Shown here: positions 1 through 6,492 of the stretch, in pieces
Layout: every line of letters starts with the position of its first letter
Position numbering within the stretch: position 1 is the first letter of the stretch
Source of the DNA: Anaerolineales bacterium
GTDB taxonomy: Bacteria; Chloroflexota; Anaerolineae; Anaerolineales; Villigracilaceae
NCBI GenBank assembly: GCA_016789205.1
Contig: JAEURF010000061.1
Location: forward strand, 1 to 8,465
Reading direction: 5' to 3'
DNA: 8,465 nucleotides
The notes under the pieces: model-generated
Databases searched by the model: none
What the model was told of the DNA's origin: nothing
What the model saw: only the letters and a program-made list of their open reading frames with translations
Translations under genes and position numbers: made by a program

Positions 1-1
1 T

Positions 2-283
2 TATGACTCAATCAGCGAATTTCTTTTGCCATCTGTGATTTGGACAATGGGATTTTCATTGCCATTGTTGTATTACTTTGATATTTGGCGCAATCCGATA
101 ATGTTTCTACATCCACTGCAAGCGATTTTGATTTTAATTCAAGGTTCATTCGCTTCAGTGCCAACGTGGCAACTTGTGTACGGCTTCGGATACTCGATTC
201 TATGGATAGGCATTGCGATGTATTTCAGTTTGCGAGCCTTTCATAAGTTTGTGGTTGTAAAAGAAGGAGTAAGAAGAAAATGA
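2..283 (+). CDS. ABC-2-type transporter permease, C-terminal part (5' truncated)
   Basis: The reading frame is open from the window edge (codon at 2-4) to a TGA at 281-283, so only the last 93 residues are visible and the real start lies upstream. The visible part is strongly hydrophobic. It has about three membrane segments, centred near bases 45-85, 100-140 and 170-235, and a basic tail ending in GVRRK. This is how the C-terminal half of an integral membrane ABC-2-type permease looks. It overlaps the next permease gene by four bases (ATGA), which implies translational coupling and a two-permease exporter. The layout recalls the three-gene fluoroquinolone-export ABC systems of actinobacteria (one ATPase, two permeases). 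The family call leans on the neighbour, because too little is left here for a motif-based assignment. Confidence 0.7.
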   Translation, partial: YDSISEFLLPSVIWTMGFSLPLLYYFDIWRNPIMFLHPLQAILILIQGSFASVPTWQLVYGFGYSILWIGIAMYFSLRAFHKFVVVKEGVRRK

Positions 284-1020
284 ACATGACCAAAGTTCTT
301 CGCTCATTAGGTCCCATTGACATTCGCAACATCCGCCGCGATAGTTTAGTGGCGTGGATGATTTACATTCCCATCTTGATGGCATTGTTTGCACGTTTCG
401 GCATTCCACCGCTAACTTCACGTTTGCTTGAACAATACAATTTTGACTTAACGACATACTATCCCGTTTTACTATCTTATTTCTTTATTGGGCTGTGTCC
501 AATGGTCTTTGGTTCAGTGATTGGTTTTCTTTTATTAGATGAAAAAGATGACCGCACACTAACCGCGCTACAAGTCACGCCCATGCCATTGAGTAGTTAT
601 CTCATCTATCGCGTGTCCGTGCCAATCATTTTGACGATACTTATGTTTTTCATCGTCTTTCCATTGGCAAACTTAAACACATTCAATGCGCCGATGATTT
701 TGGTTTGCGGAATTGCTGCCGCACCGATGGCTCCCATGTTGGCATTATTACTGGCTTCGATTGCTGACAATAAAATTCAAGGCTTTGCTTTGATGAAATT
801 AATCGGCGTCTTTTTACTCGCTCCCATCTTCGCCTATTTCGTGACTTCAAACTGGGAGTTGGTATTCGGGCTTTTACCTACCTACTGGCCCCTCAAAGTA
901 TATTGGATGTTATCTGCTGGTGAGTCAAATGTTTGGTTGTATGTAGTGATTGCAGTTGTTTATCAATTACTAGTCACAGTCTTTTTTGCAAGAAGGTTTT
1001 ACAAGGTGTTACATCAATAA
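280..1020 (+). CDS. ABC-2-type transporter permease (drug-export type)
   Basis: The 246-residue protein has six predicted membrane helices, at about residues 24-40, 62-85, 109-129, 136-159, 169-188 and 218-237. Between helices 2 and 3 sits the segment LLDEKDDRTLTALQVTP (about 85-101). It matches the acidic-then-'tP' signature seen after the second helix in ABC-2 permeases. No ATP-binding motifs are present, so it is a membrane subunit that must pair with a separate ATPase, probably encoded upstream. The ATG at 280 overlaps the previous stop codon, and an AAGGAG at 264-269 lies 10 bases upstream; a second ATG at 286 is a weaker alternative. Overall character resembles permeases annotated as fluoroquinolone-export subunits, but the true substrate cannot be read from sequence. 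Confidence 0.8.
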   Translation: MNMTKVLRSLGPIDIRNIRRDSLVAWMIYIPILMALFARFGIPPLTSRLLEQYNFDLTTYYPVLLSYFFIGLCPMVFGSVIGFLLLDEKDDRTLTALQVTPMPLSSYLIYRVSVPIILTILMFFIVFPLANLNTFNAPMILVCGIAAAPMAPMLALLLASIADNKIQGFALMKLIGVFLLAPIFAYFVTSNWELVFGLLPTYWPLKVYWMLSAGESNVWLYVVIAVVYQLLVTVFFARRFYKVLHQ

Positions 1021-1028
1021 AAAACGTA

Positions 1029-1049
1029 GGGGCGAGGTCATCTCGCCCC
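1029..1049. repeat. Perfect short hairpin repeat between permease and small ORF
   Basis: GGGGCGAG (1029-1036) is followed by a 5-base loop and its exact reverse complement CTCGCCCC (1042-1049). No T-run follows, so it is not a normal intrinsic terminator. It lies in the 49-bp gap before the small membrane protein, just upstream of that gene's Shine-Dalgarno. The GTAGGGGCGA-type start is typical of dispersed palindromic repeats in several bacterial phyla, but copy number in this genome cannot be seen here. Confidence 0.7.
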
Positions 1050-1056
1050 ACATCAC

Positions 1057-1062
1057 AAGGAG
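1057..1062 (+). promoter_or_regulatory. Shine-Dalgarno that fixes the start of the 68-residue membrane protein
   Basis: AAGGAG sits 7 bases before the ATG at 1070. The open frame extends back to an ATG at 986 inside the previous gene, but that extension would translate the hairpin repeat and lacks a ribosome site. The start at 1070 is therefore preferred. Confidence 0.7.
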
Positions 1063-1069
1063 AAAAATT

Positions 1070-1276
1070 ATGGATACATTAACAATCATCGCATACGCAC
1101 TTATTCTTTATGGGGTTGCCACAATCTCACTTGCAATCTTCAAACCCAAAGCAATTTGGAATCTCGGCAAGATACAAGGCTTTGTGCAATTGTTATCTGA
1201 AAAAGGGACAGTACTCTTTTTCAGCGTCGTCGGAATCGCCACAATTGTTGGCGGAATCTATTTACTAATGAGGTAA
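1070..1276 (+). CDS. Small two-helix membrane protein of unknown function
   Basis: This 68-residue protein has two membrane helices, at about 4-24 and 47-66. A short amphipathic, basic linker joins them (KPKAIWNLGKIQGF, about 25-38), followed by SEKGT. The N-terminus is near-neutral and the C-terminus ends in LLMR. I do not recognise a named family. A strong AAGGAG site precedes the ATG, and the stop is only 2 bases from the next gene, so it is very likely a real, translated operon member. Its place between an ABC-2 permease and a hydrolase suggests an accessory or stabilising subunit for one of them. That role is a guess from context only. Codon use looks like that of the neighbours. Confidence 0.75.
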   Translation: MDTLTIIAYALILYGVATISLAIFKPKAIWNLGKIQGFVQLLSEKGTVLFFSVVGIATIVGGIYLLMR

Positions 1277-1278
1277 GA

Positions 1279-2472
1279 ATGGCAAATCAAAATACTGCTT
1301 TCGCCCAGAGGAGTCTGGAAAAAATTCATTTCGACCATAAAGACATGGACTATTATTTATCTTGGATTTTAGGTCGTGAAATTTATGATGGCGCTGATAA
1401 AGCCGAGTGCATGGAAGCTGTCCAAAAAATTCCGAATGCAAATGTTGAGGCTTGGTATACAGAATGGTCTGCATTGGCAGGACGAGTTGAGTCACAGGCT
1501 GAAGAAGCCTTGAAACGCGGTGACAAAGAATCCGCGCGCAAAATGTTTTTACGTGCTTGCACATATTACCGTGCACCGTTATTCATCATGGGTCAAAAAC
1601 ATGCTGACTTTTATAAACATTGGCAGAACATGCAAGCCTGTTTTCGTAAAGCCGCTCAACTTTTTGACACACCGATTGAAACCATCGAAGTTCCATTTGG
1701 CGATAAGAAATTATCCGGATATTTTTGGAGCGTAGATAAAAGCCGCACAGCAAGACCAACTCTCATCGTAGTCGGAGGCGTGGAGACATGGGCAGAGGAT
1801 TGTTACTTCATGGTGGCGTCATCTGCAACCGCACGCGGATATAACGTCATCACTGCGGATTTAGCCGGGCAGGGGATGAATCCTGACCAGGGTTTGCATT
1901 TTGGCGCGCGCATGGAAGTGACTGCAAAAGCGTTAGTAGATTATGCGCTTTCACGTCCAGAAGTTGATGCGAATAAACTTGCCATATTTGGATTTAGTTG
2001 GGGCGGACATATTGCTTTCAAAGCCGCACGATTTGATTCACGTTTGAAAGCCATGATTGCAAATCCGCCGATGCCGGATGTATTTCGTTCAGTGTTGGCG
2101 CAACAAAAAGGACATAATCGCCATGACCCGATTAGTCGCATTGCATTTGACCAAATCGTTTGGCGTTTTGGTTTGAAGATTAGTTTTAATCCGAAAGATA
2201 TTGCCGCACGTTTTGCGAAAGCTTGGGATTATTTAACCAATGGCAAAGTGGATGTGAAACAAATTCAAATCCCGGCTTTGTTGTTGGCTGGTGATGGCGA
2301 AGCGGATGTGACCTTGAAAATTGTGCGCGAATGTTTTGAACAATTGCCCAACCCGAAAAAGAAAATGGTGATTTTCACCAAAGCACAAGGCGGGGAGGCG
2401 CATTGTCAGGTGAATAATTTGGCATTGCCGAATCAAACTATGTTTGATTGGTTAGATGAAGTGTTGAAGTAA
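1279..2472 (+). CDS. Alpha/beta hydrolase, FrsA / 2,6-dihydroxypseudooxynicotine-hydrolase-like
   Basis: The 397-residue protein has two parts. The N-terminal helical region (about 20-130) contains WYTEWSALAGRVE followed by AEEALKRGDKESARKMFLRACTYYR, the helical cap typical of the FrsA/pseudooxynicotine-hydrolase branch. The C-terminal part is an alpha/beta hydrolase core. The nucleophile elbow is GFSWGG (238-243), with Ser240 as the probable nucleophile. H375 in GGEAHCQ is the probable catalytic histidine, and D339 or D343 in AGDGEADVT is the probable acid. An oxyanion-type GGVETW loop lies at 166-171. There is no signal peptide, so it is cytoplasmic. Family members cleave C-C or ester bonds; the substrate here is unknown. 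GAGG at 1270-1273 provides a ribosome site 5 bases before the ATG, and the 2-bp gap to the small membrane protein indicates one operon. Confidence 0.85.
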   Translation: MANQNTAFAQRSLEKIHFDHKDMDYYLSWILGREIYDGADKAECMEAVQKIPNANVEAWYTEWSALAGRVESQAEEALKRGDKESARKMFLRACTYYRAPLFIMGQKHADFYKHWQNMQACFRKAAQLFDTPIETIEVPFGDKKLSGYFWSVDKSRTARPTLIVVGGVETWAEDCYFMVASSATARGYNVITADLAGQGMNPDQGLHFGARMEVTAKALVDYALSRPEVDANKLAIFGFSWGGHIAFKAARFDSRLKAMIANPPMPDVFRSVLAQQKGHNRHDPISRIAFDQIVWRFGLKISFNPKDIAARFAKAWDYLTNGKVDVKQIQIPALLLAGDGEADVTLKIVRECFEQLPNPKKKMVIFTKAQGGEAHCQVNNLALPNQTMFDWLDEVLK

Positions 2473-2482
2473 ATATAAAGAA

Positions 2483-2536
2483 CGTCCCGCAGGTTTAAGT
2501 AAAAAAACAATAATTAATCATAAAACCTGCGGGACG
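2483..2536. repeat. Long inverted repeat with 14-bp perfect arms
   Basis: CGTCCCGCAGGTTT (2483-2496) is the exact reverse complement of AAACCTGCGGGACG (2523-2536), around a 26-base AT-rich centre. It lies between the hydrolase stop and the TetR gene. The downstream flank GGTGTGGAATT has no T-run, so it is not a canonical terminator for the hydrolase operon, although such a stem could still affect RNA ends or stability. The arms-plus-AT-core form resembles non-coding palindromic repeats of the REP/MITE kind. No target-site duplication is evident. Confidence 0.75.
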
Positions 2537-2544
2537 GTGTGGAA

Positions 2545-2576
2545 TTAATCTTGAAAAATAAATTAAGTTATAAAAT
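2545..2576 (+). promoter_or_regulatory. Possible promoter region for the TetR/exporter operon
   Basis: The 46-55 bp between the inverted repeat and the TetR start is very AT-rich. It offers a TATAAA (2569-2574) as a -10-like box. The -35-like partners are TTAATC (2545-2550, 18-base spacing) or TTGAAA (2551-2556, 12-base spacing, too short). Neither fit is good. The region is the only place for a promoter and TetR operator ahead of this operon, but no clean operator palindrome is visible. Confidence 0.25.
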
Positions 2577-2591
2577 GGAATAATGCATTCT

Positions 2592-3266
2592 ATGCCCAAA
2601 CAAACATTTCTCAATCTTCCTGAAGAAAAACGCAATACGATAATCAATGCCGCTATTGATGAATTTGCCGAATACGGTTTGGAAAATGCTTCTACGAATC
2701 GCATTGTGGCAAACAGCGGCATTGCCAAAGGAAGTTTTTATCAATACTTTGAAGACAAGCAAGACGTCTTCATGTATTTAATGTCTGTACTTGAAAAAGA
2801 AAAAATGGATTTCTTCAAAAGCAAGCATCCGCCAAGTAAGCACATGGATACGTTTCAATACTTCCGCTGGATGATTAAGACGGGTATGGAATTTAATTCC
2901 GCTTATCCGCGCATTACGCAAGCTGTTAGTCGTGTCTTACTGAGTGAAGGTTTATATTACGGAAAAACTTTTGAAGAGCAACGTCAAAAAGCGAACAAAG
3001 CAATGCACATGATGATTGAGCAAGCCATCCAAAGCGGAGAAGTTGACCCGAGTGTAGATATAGAACTCGCAGTAATGGTAATGGAAACTTGGAGCAACGC
3101 CATCAGTAACTACATTTTGAATGAAGGCATGAAACAAAAAGATATTATGAAATGGGTGCGCTCTAAGAAGACACAAGAAATGATTGATAAGTTGTTGTAC
3201 GTAATGGAATATGGCTTGCGAAAAACAGAATCGGATTTTTCTGCAAGCTTCAAAGAAAGGAGATAA
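2592..3266 (+). CDS. TetR/AcrR-family transcriptional regulator
   Basis: The protein is 224 residues from the ATG at 2592. An upstream ATG at 2583 would add MHS. I prefer 2592 because MPKQTFLNLPEEKR is the usual N-terminus of this type, though both lack a good ribosome site (only a GGAA at 2577-2580). The N-terminal DNA-binding domain is classic TetR: helix 1 NTIINAAIDEFAEYG, then the helix-turn-helix over about residues 34-53, ending in GSFYQYFEDKQDVF. The helical C-terminal part would bind ligand and dimerise. Its ORF ends 1 bp before the first FtsX gene and encodes that gene's ribosome site in its last codons. It is therefore co-transcribed with the exporter and probably represses it, and itself, until an inducer binds. 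The ligand is unknown. Confidence 0.88.
   Translation: MPKQTFLNLPEEKRNTIINAAIDEFAEYGLENASTNRIVANSGIAKGSFYQYFEDKQDVFMYLMSVLEKEKMDFFKSKHPPSKHMDTFQYFRWMIKTGMEFNSAYPRITQAVSRVLLSEGLYYGKTFEEQRQKANKAMHMMIEQAIQSGEVDPSVDIELAVMVMETWSNAISNYILNEGMKQKDIMKWVRSKKTQEMIDKLLYVMEYGLRKTESDFSASFKERR
3256..3262 (+). promoter_or_regulatory. Shine-Dalgarno inside the TetR 3' end, sets start of FtsX permease 1
   Basis: AAAGGAG lies 5 bases before the ATG at 3268. This supports 3268 rather than an in-frame ATG at 3211 inside the TetR gene, which would add 19 non-family residues ahead of the conserved MTLYLRLAWRNIWRHRRR start. Confidence 0.75.
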
Positions 3267-3267
3267 T

Positions 3268-4497
3268 ATGACTCTTTATTTACGCCTCGCCTGGCGAAAC
3301 ATTTGGCGGCATCGTCGCCGCACGCTCATCATCGCTATTGCGATGGGTTTGTCGCTTGGCTTTATGATGTTTTATGATGGCTTAACTGCTGGCTTCAACG
3401 ATGCCATTGCAGGGAATGCCGTGCGCGTGCTAGGAGGAAATATTCAAATTCATGCCGATGGCTATCGTGAAAAAGTGGATAGCAATCCGCTTCTTCCTCT
3501 GACCGACGACCTGAGCGTTGTCACTGCGGCATTATCTCAACCTGATGTGATTGCCGCTACACGTAGAATCCAAACTGGTGGATTGCTCAGCAATCGCGAG
3601 GGTGCATTTCCGCTTAGCATCATCGGCATTGAACCAGAAGCCGAAGCACCAATTAGTTTGATTGCTGAAAACATTGTAGATGGTCGCTTTTTACAATCAA
3701 CCGATGAAGATGTGATTCTCATCGGCAGAGGTTTAGCAGATGCGTTAATCCTAAACGTAGGTGACCGCGTCACTCTGGTTGGAAGCGACATCAACAAACA
3801 AAACCGTCAACGCACAATGACCGTGATTGGTATTTATGATATTGGAATGCCGTCCCTTGAAAAGGGTGCGGTGTATGTTTCTTTAGCAGAGGCGCAAAGT
3901 CTATTTGGCTTACGCGGGCAAGTGACTGAGGTTCAAGTCACCCTGAAACAGGTTGGGAAAGAAGCGGTCGTTATATCTGCTTTGACTCCTCTGTTACCGG
4001 GTTACGAAGTTGAATCATGGGCGCAAACGTATCCAGAACTTGGCACTGCCATTACATCGAAAAACGGTGTCATGGATATTTTCAGCATCGTGATTGTGGC
4101 GATTGCCGGGATTGGCATCTTGAATCTTTTGCTCATGGCAATTTATGAACGCACGCGTGAGATTGGTTTATTAGGTGCCATGGGACTCAAACCGAGTCAA
4201 ATTGCAACAACTTTTTTGCTGGAAGGTGCAATGATTGGCGTAGTGGGTGTGATTGCCGGTATTGGTATTGGCTTAGCGATTAACTTGAGTTTAGGTCAAG
4301 TAGGTATGGACTATAGCCAAATGGCTGGTGTTGCTGAATACATTGCATTAATCAGCGGGCGTGTGTACCCCACGCTTGGATTAAATAATATTGCTTGGCG
4401 TTCAGCAGTTGTTTTAGTGATTGCTGTACTCGCCGCATTGATTCCTGCGATTGCCGCTTCAAGGCGTGAACCTTCTGAAGCATTGCATCATGTGTAA
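3268..4497 (+). CDS. FtsX/MacB-type ABC transporter permease 1 (LolC/LolE-like)
   Basis: The 409-residue protein has the full FtsX/MacB layout. A basic N-terminus LAWRNIWRHRRR leads into membrane helix 1 (about 18-36). A large extracytoplasmic domain follows (about 40-268), then three C-terminal helices at about 271-292, 318-341 and 379-398. The cytoplasmic coupling motif YERTREIGLLGAMG (293-306) contacts the ATPase in this family. The ending SRREPSEALHHV matches the family's usual 'R.P.eaL' C-terminus. Families of this design do not import or export small molecules through a channel; they use the ATPase to drive motion of the outer domain (lipoprotein release, peptide or drug efflux). The second permease downstream has the same layout but clearly different sequence, so the two probably form a heterodimer. 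Confidence 0.88.
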   Translation: MTLYLRLAWRNIWRHRRRTLIIAIAMGLSLGFMMFYDGLTAGFNDAIAGNAVRVLGGNIQIHADGYREKVDSNPLLPLTDDLSVVTAALSQPDVIAATRRIQTGGLLSNREGAFPLSIIGIEPEAEAPISLIAENIVDGRFLQSTDEDVILIGRGLADALILNVGDRVTLVGSDINKQNRQRTMTVIGIYDIGMPSLEKGAVYVSLAEAQSLFGLRGQVTEVQVTLKQVGKEAVVISALTPLLPGYEVESWAQTYPELGTAITSKNGVMDIFSIVIVAIAGIGILNLLLMAIYERTREIGLLGAMGLKPSQIATTFLLEGAMIGVVGVIAGIGIGLAINLSLGQVGMDYSQMAGVAEYIALISGRVYPTLGLNNIAWRSAVVLVIAVLAALIPAIAASRREPSEALHHV

Positions 4498-4498
4498 T

Positions 4499-4554
4499 TT
4501 TGGAGTCAGCCAGCTTGCTGGCGCACTAACAGGAGCAAGCTCCTGTACTCCAAA
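4499..4554. repeat. Compound palindrome: two hairpins enclosed by an outer stem
   Basis: An outer stem pairs TTTGGAGT (4499-4506) with ACTCCAAA (4547-4554). Inside are two perfect hairpins. The first is GCCAGC-TT-GCTGGC (4509-4522). The second is CAGGAGC-AA-GCTCCTG (4530-4545). Together they could fold as a three-way junction in RNA or as a cruciform in DNA. The element fills most of the 73-bp gap between the two permease genes and does not end in a T-run. It looks like a dispersed palindromic repeat rather than a terminator, which would be harmful in mid-operon. Confidence 0.75.
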
Positions 4555-4570
4555 TTAAAAGGTAAACCTT

Positions 4571-5791
4571 ATGACTCAATTATTCAAACTCGCCTTTCGT
4601 AATGTTGGGCGCAATAAAACTCGGTCACTGCTTTCTGCATTGGCTGTCTCTGGCGGAATGGCGTTATTGCTTTTGATGGTTTCAGTGTTAGAAGGGGAGA
4701 TGCGTGGTGCATTAAAAAATACAATTCGCTTGCAAAGCGGACATTTACAAATCCGCCCCGTTTCTTATGAAGAAGGCAAAACCAGCCTGAAATGGGAAGA
4801 TTTGATTGCTAATCCAAATGAAGTGATTACGCAAATCTCAGCCTTACCGCAAGTGACTGCCGCGACGCCGCGTTTGTTTGCCAATGGAATCTTGACTCAA
4901 CGAGATGAATCCAAAGGCGTACAAATCGTAGGCATTGAACCAGACTCGGTAGCAAACGCACCATTTCGTGAAGGATTGCTTGACGGCGAATTCATCACTG
5001 CCGACGACCGCGAAGGAATCTTAATCGGCAACATTCTTGCCGAGAAATTAAATCTCAAAGTTGGTGACCAAGTCAATTTATTGGTCAATACATCAAATGG
5101 TGATGTAGTTGAACAACTCTTTACTATTCGCGGAATTTTTACCACTCGCACACCCGGCTTTGACGAAACCAATGTATTAATGCCACTTTCTAAAGCGCAG
5201 ACGTTCACTGCAACAGAAAATCATGCCAGTTCTATTTTTGTCTTGTTACAAGAAAATGAACAAGCCGAACCAGTGGCACAAGCCATTCAATCATCCAAAT
5301 ATAAAGTGTTGACATGGCAAGCACAAAATGAATTTGTAGTGTTGTTTGAAAACTATGCCAATGCTTTCTTTGTCTTCATCTATTTGATTGTGTTGGGAAT
5401 TACTGCCACAGTTGTCACCAATACTTTGGTCATGGCAGTCTTTGAACGCACACGCGAAATCGGAATCCTTGCCGCGATTGGCATGAAAGGACGTGCCATC
5501 ATGGCGCAATTTTTAGCCGAAGCCGCAGTCCTTGCTACCGGCGGCGTAATCGGCGGATTAATCATCGGCGGCGCGTTGGTGGCTTACTTTACAGTCAATG
5601 GATTTTATATCGGCGATTTTGGCATCACTGGCGTATTGTTTGAAGAACGCATTTATGCTTACTTGACAATGGAAAATACAATCACATTAGCCATTGCTAC
5701 TTATATTATTACTTTAGTCGCTTCACTTTATCCTGCTTCGCTTGCCGCGCGCATGGAACCTGTTGAAGCCTTACACGGATTTGGAGGTTAA
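4571..5791 (+). CDS. FtsX/MacB-type ABC transporter permease 2 (LolC/LolE-like)
   Basis: The 406-residue protein parallels the first permease. It starts LFKLAFRNVGRNKTRS, with helix 1 at about 19-39 and an extracytoplasmic domain at about 42-262. Three further helices lie at about 265-291, 315-341 and 369-387. The coupling motif FERTREIGILAAIGMKG (291-307) and the ending ARMEPVEALHGFGG are both typical. The outer domain carries a QIVGIEPDS stretch (118-126) matching SIIGIEPEA of permease 1, so the pair arose by duplication and then diverged. The ribosome site is modest (AAGG at 4559-4562), lying in a small inverted repeat AAGGT-AA-ACCTT just before the ATG. The last codons (GGA GGT) provide the ribosome site of the ATPase gene, which suggests coupled translation. 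Confidence 0.88.
   Translation: MTQLFKLAFRNVGRNKTRSLLSALAVSGGMALLLLMVSVLEGEMRGALKNTIRLQSGHLQIRPVSYEEGKTSLKWEDLIANPNEVITQISALPQVTAATPRLFANGILTQRDESKGVQIVGIEPDSVANAPFREGLLDGEFITADDREGILIGNILAEKLNLKVGDQVNLLVNTSNGDVVEQLFTIRGIFTTRTPGFDETNVLMPLSKAQTFTATENHASSIFVLLQENEQAEPVAQAIQSSKYKVLTWQAQNEFVVLFENYANAFFVFIYLIVLGITATVVTNTLVMAVFERTREIGILAAIGMKGRAIMAQFLAEAAVLATGGVIGGLIIGGALVAYFTVNGFYIGDFGITGVLFEERIYAYLTMENTITLAIATYIITLVASLYPASLAARMEPVEALHGFGG
5783..5787 (+). promoter_or_regulatory. Shine-Dalgarno overlapping the end of permease 2, sets ATPase start
   Basis: GGAGG lies 5 bases before the ATG at 5793. An in-frame ATG at 5742 would add 17 residues translated from within permease 2, ahead of the normal LolD-type N-terminus, and has no such site. 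Confidence 0.75.
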
Positions 5792-5792
5792 C

Positions 5793-6485
5793 ATGGAAGT
5801 TACAAAAATTAATCAAGCCACGCGCGTATTCAAAATTGGTGAAATCGAAACCAAAGCCTTGCGCGGCGTAGATTTATCAGTTACAGATGGCGAATTTACT
5901 GCATTGGTCGGTCCATCTGGTTCAGGCAAAACAACTTTGCTTCAACTGATTGGTTTATTGGACCAGCCGACAAGCGGAAGTGTTTTCATCAACGGGCAAG
6001 ATGCCACCAACTTGAATCGCAATCAACGCGCTGACTTACGCAAAAGCGCTATCGGATTCGTCTTTCAATTCTTCGCCTTGATACCAACACTCACTGCGTA
6101 TGAAAATGTTGAAATGCCGTTGTTATTAAATAACACCAAACCAGCGGATAGAAAAAAACGAGTTAATGAAATGTTGGAAGCAGTCGGTCTTGCTGACCGT
6201 GGACATCACCGCCCAGACCAACTCTCCGGCGGACAACAACAACGCGTCGCTGTTGCGCGCGCACTGGCTACAAATCCCAAACTGATTCTAGCCGACGAAC
6301 CCACCGCCAACCTTGATTCTGAAAATGGCAAACAAGTGATGGACATCATGCAAAGACTTAATAAAGAAACGGGTGTCACGTTTGTATTTGCCACCCACGA
6401 CCCGCGCGTAATTGGTTATGCAAACCGCGTCGTTACTTTAGAAGATGGTTTGATTACCAAAGATAGTAAGAATGGAAAGCATTAG
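5793..6485 (+). CDS. ABC transporter ATPase, LolD/MacB-ATPase type
   Basis: The 230-residue protein is a complete single nucleotide-binding domain of the usual LolD length. Walker A is GPSGSGKT (40-47), the Q-loop is at Q92 (FVFQFF), the signature is LSGGQ (144-148), Walker B is LILADEP (164-170), and the H-loop is H202 in ATHD. The text NLDSENGKQVMDIMQRLN after Walker B is characteristic of the LolD/MacB/FtsE branch. All catalytic residues are present. It is cytoplasmic and would work as a homodimer beneath the two FtsX-type permeases encoded immediately upstream; the gap to permease 2 is a single base. It ends 7 bases before the preferred start of the lipoprotein adaptor. Confidence 0.93.
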   Translation: MEVTKINQATRVFKIGEIETKALRGVDLSVTDGEFTALVGPSGSGKTTLLQLIGLLDQPTSGSVFINGQDATNLNRNQRADLRKSAIGFVFQFFALIPTLTAYENVEMPLLLNNTKPADRKKRVNEMLEAVGLADRGHHRPDQLSGGQQQRVAVARALATNPKLILADEPTANLDSENGKQVMDIMQRLNKETGVTFVFATHDPRVIGYANRVVTLEDGLITKDSKNGKH

Positions 6486-6492
6486 AGCAAGA

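Noticed and set aside
1..12. The 12-mer TTATGACTCAAT is present at 1-12 and again at 4569-4580, at the start of permease 2.
   Set aside because: About two chance 12-mer matches are expected in a window of this size, and the flanks differ, so it is not a repeat or a duplicated gene start.
2483..2536. The inverted repeat considered as an intrinsic terminator for the hydrolase operon.
   Set aside because: The loop is long and no T-run follows the stem on the + strand, so the canonical requirements are not met.
3211..3267. An upstream in-frame ATG that would extend permease 1 into the TetR gene.
   Set aside because: The extension has no family resemblance and a strong AAAGGAG site marks the ATG at 3268 instead.
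4560..4567. An exact copy of the octamer AGGTAAAC just before the ATG of permease 2.
   Set aside because: A single 8-mer match in 8.5 kb is not significant without neighbouring units in the 8-bp period.
4897..5208. Open frames of about 100 codons on the reverse strand, here and at 1265-1576 and 7084-7401.
   Set aside because: They lie opposite well-supported genes, have no ribosome sites or recognisable domains, and have compositions expected from reading the complement of real coding DNA.
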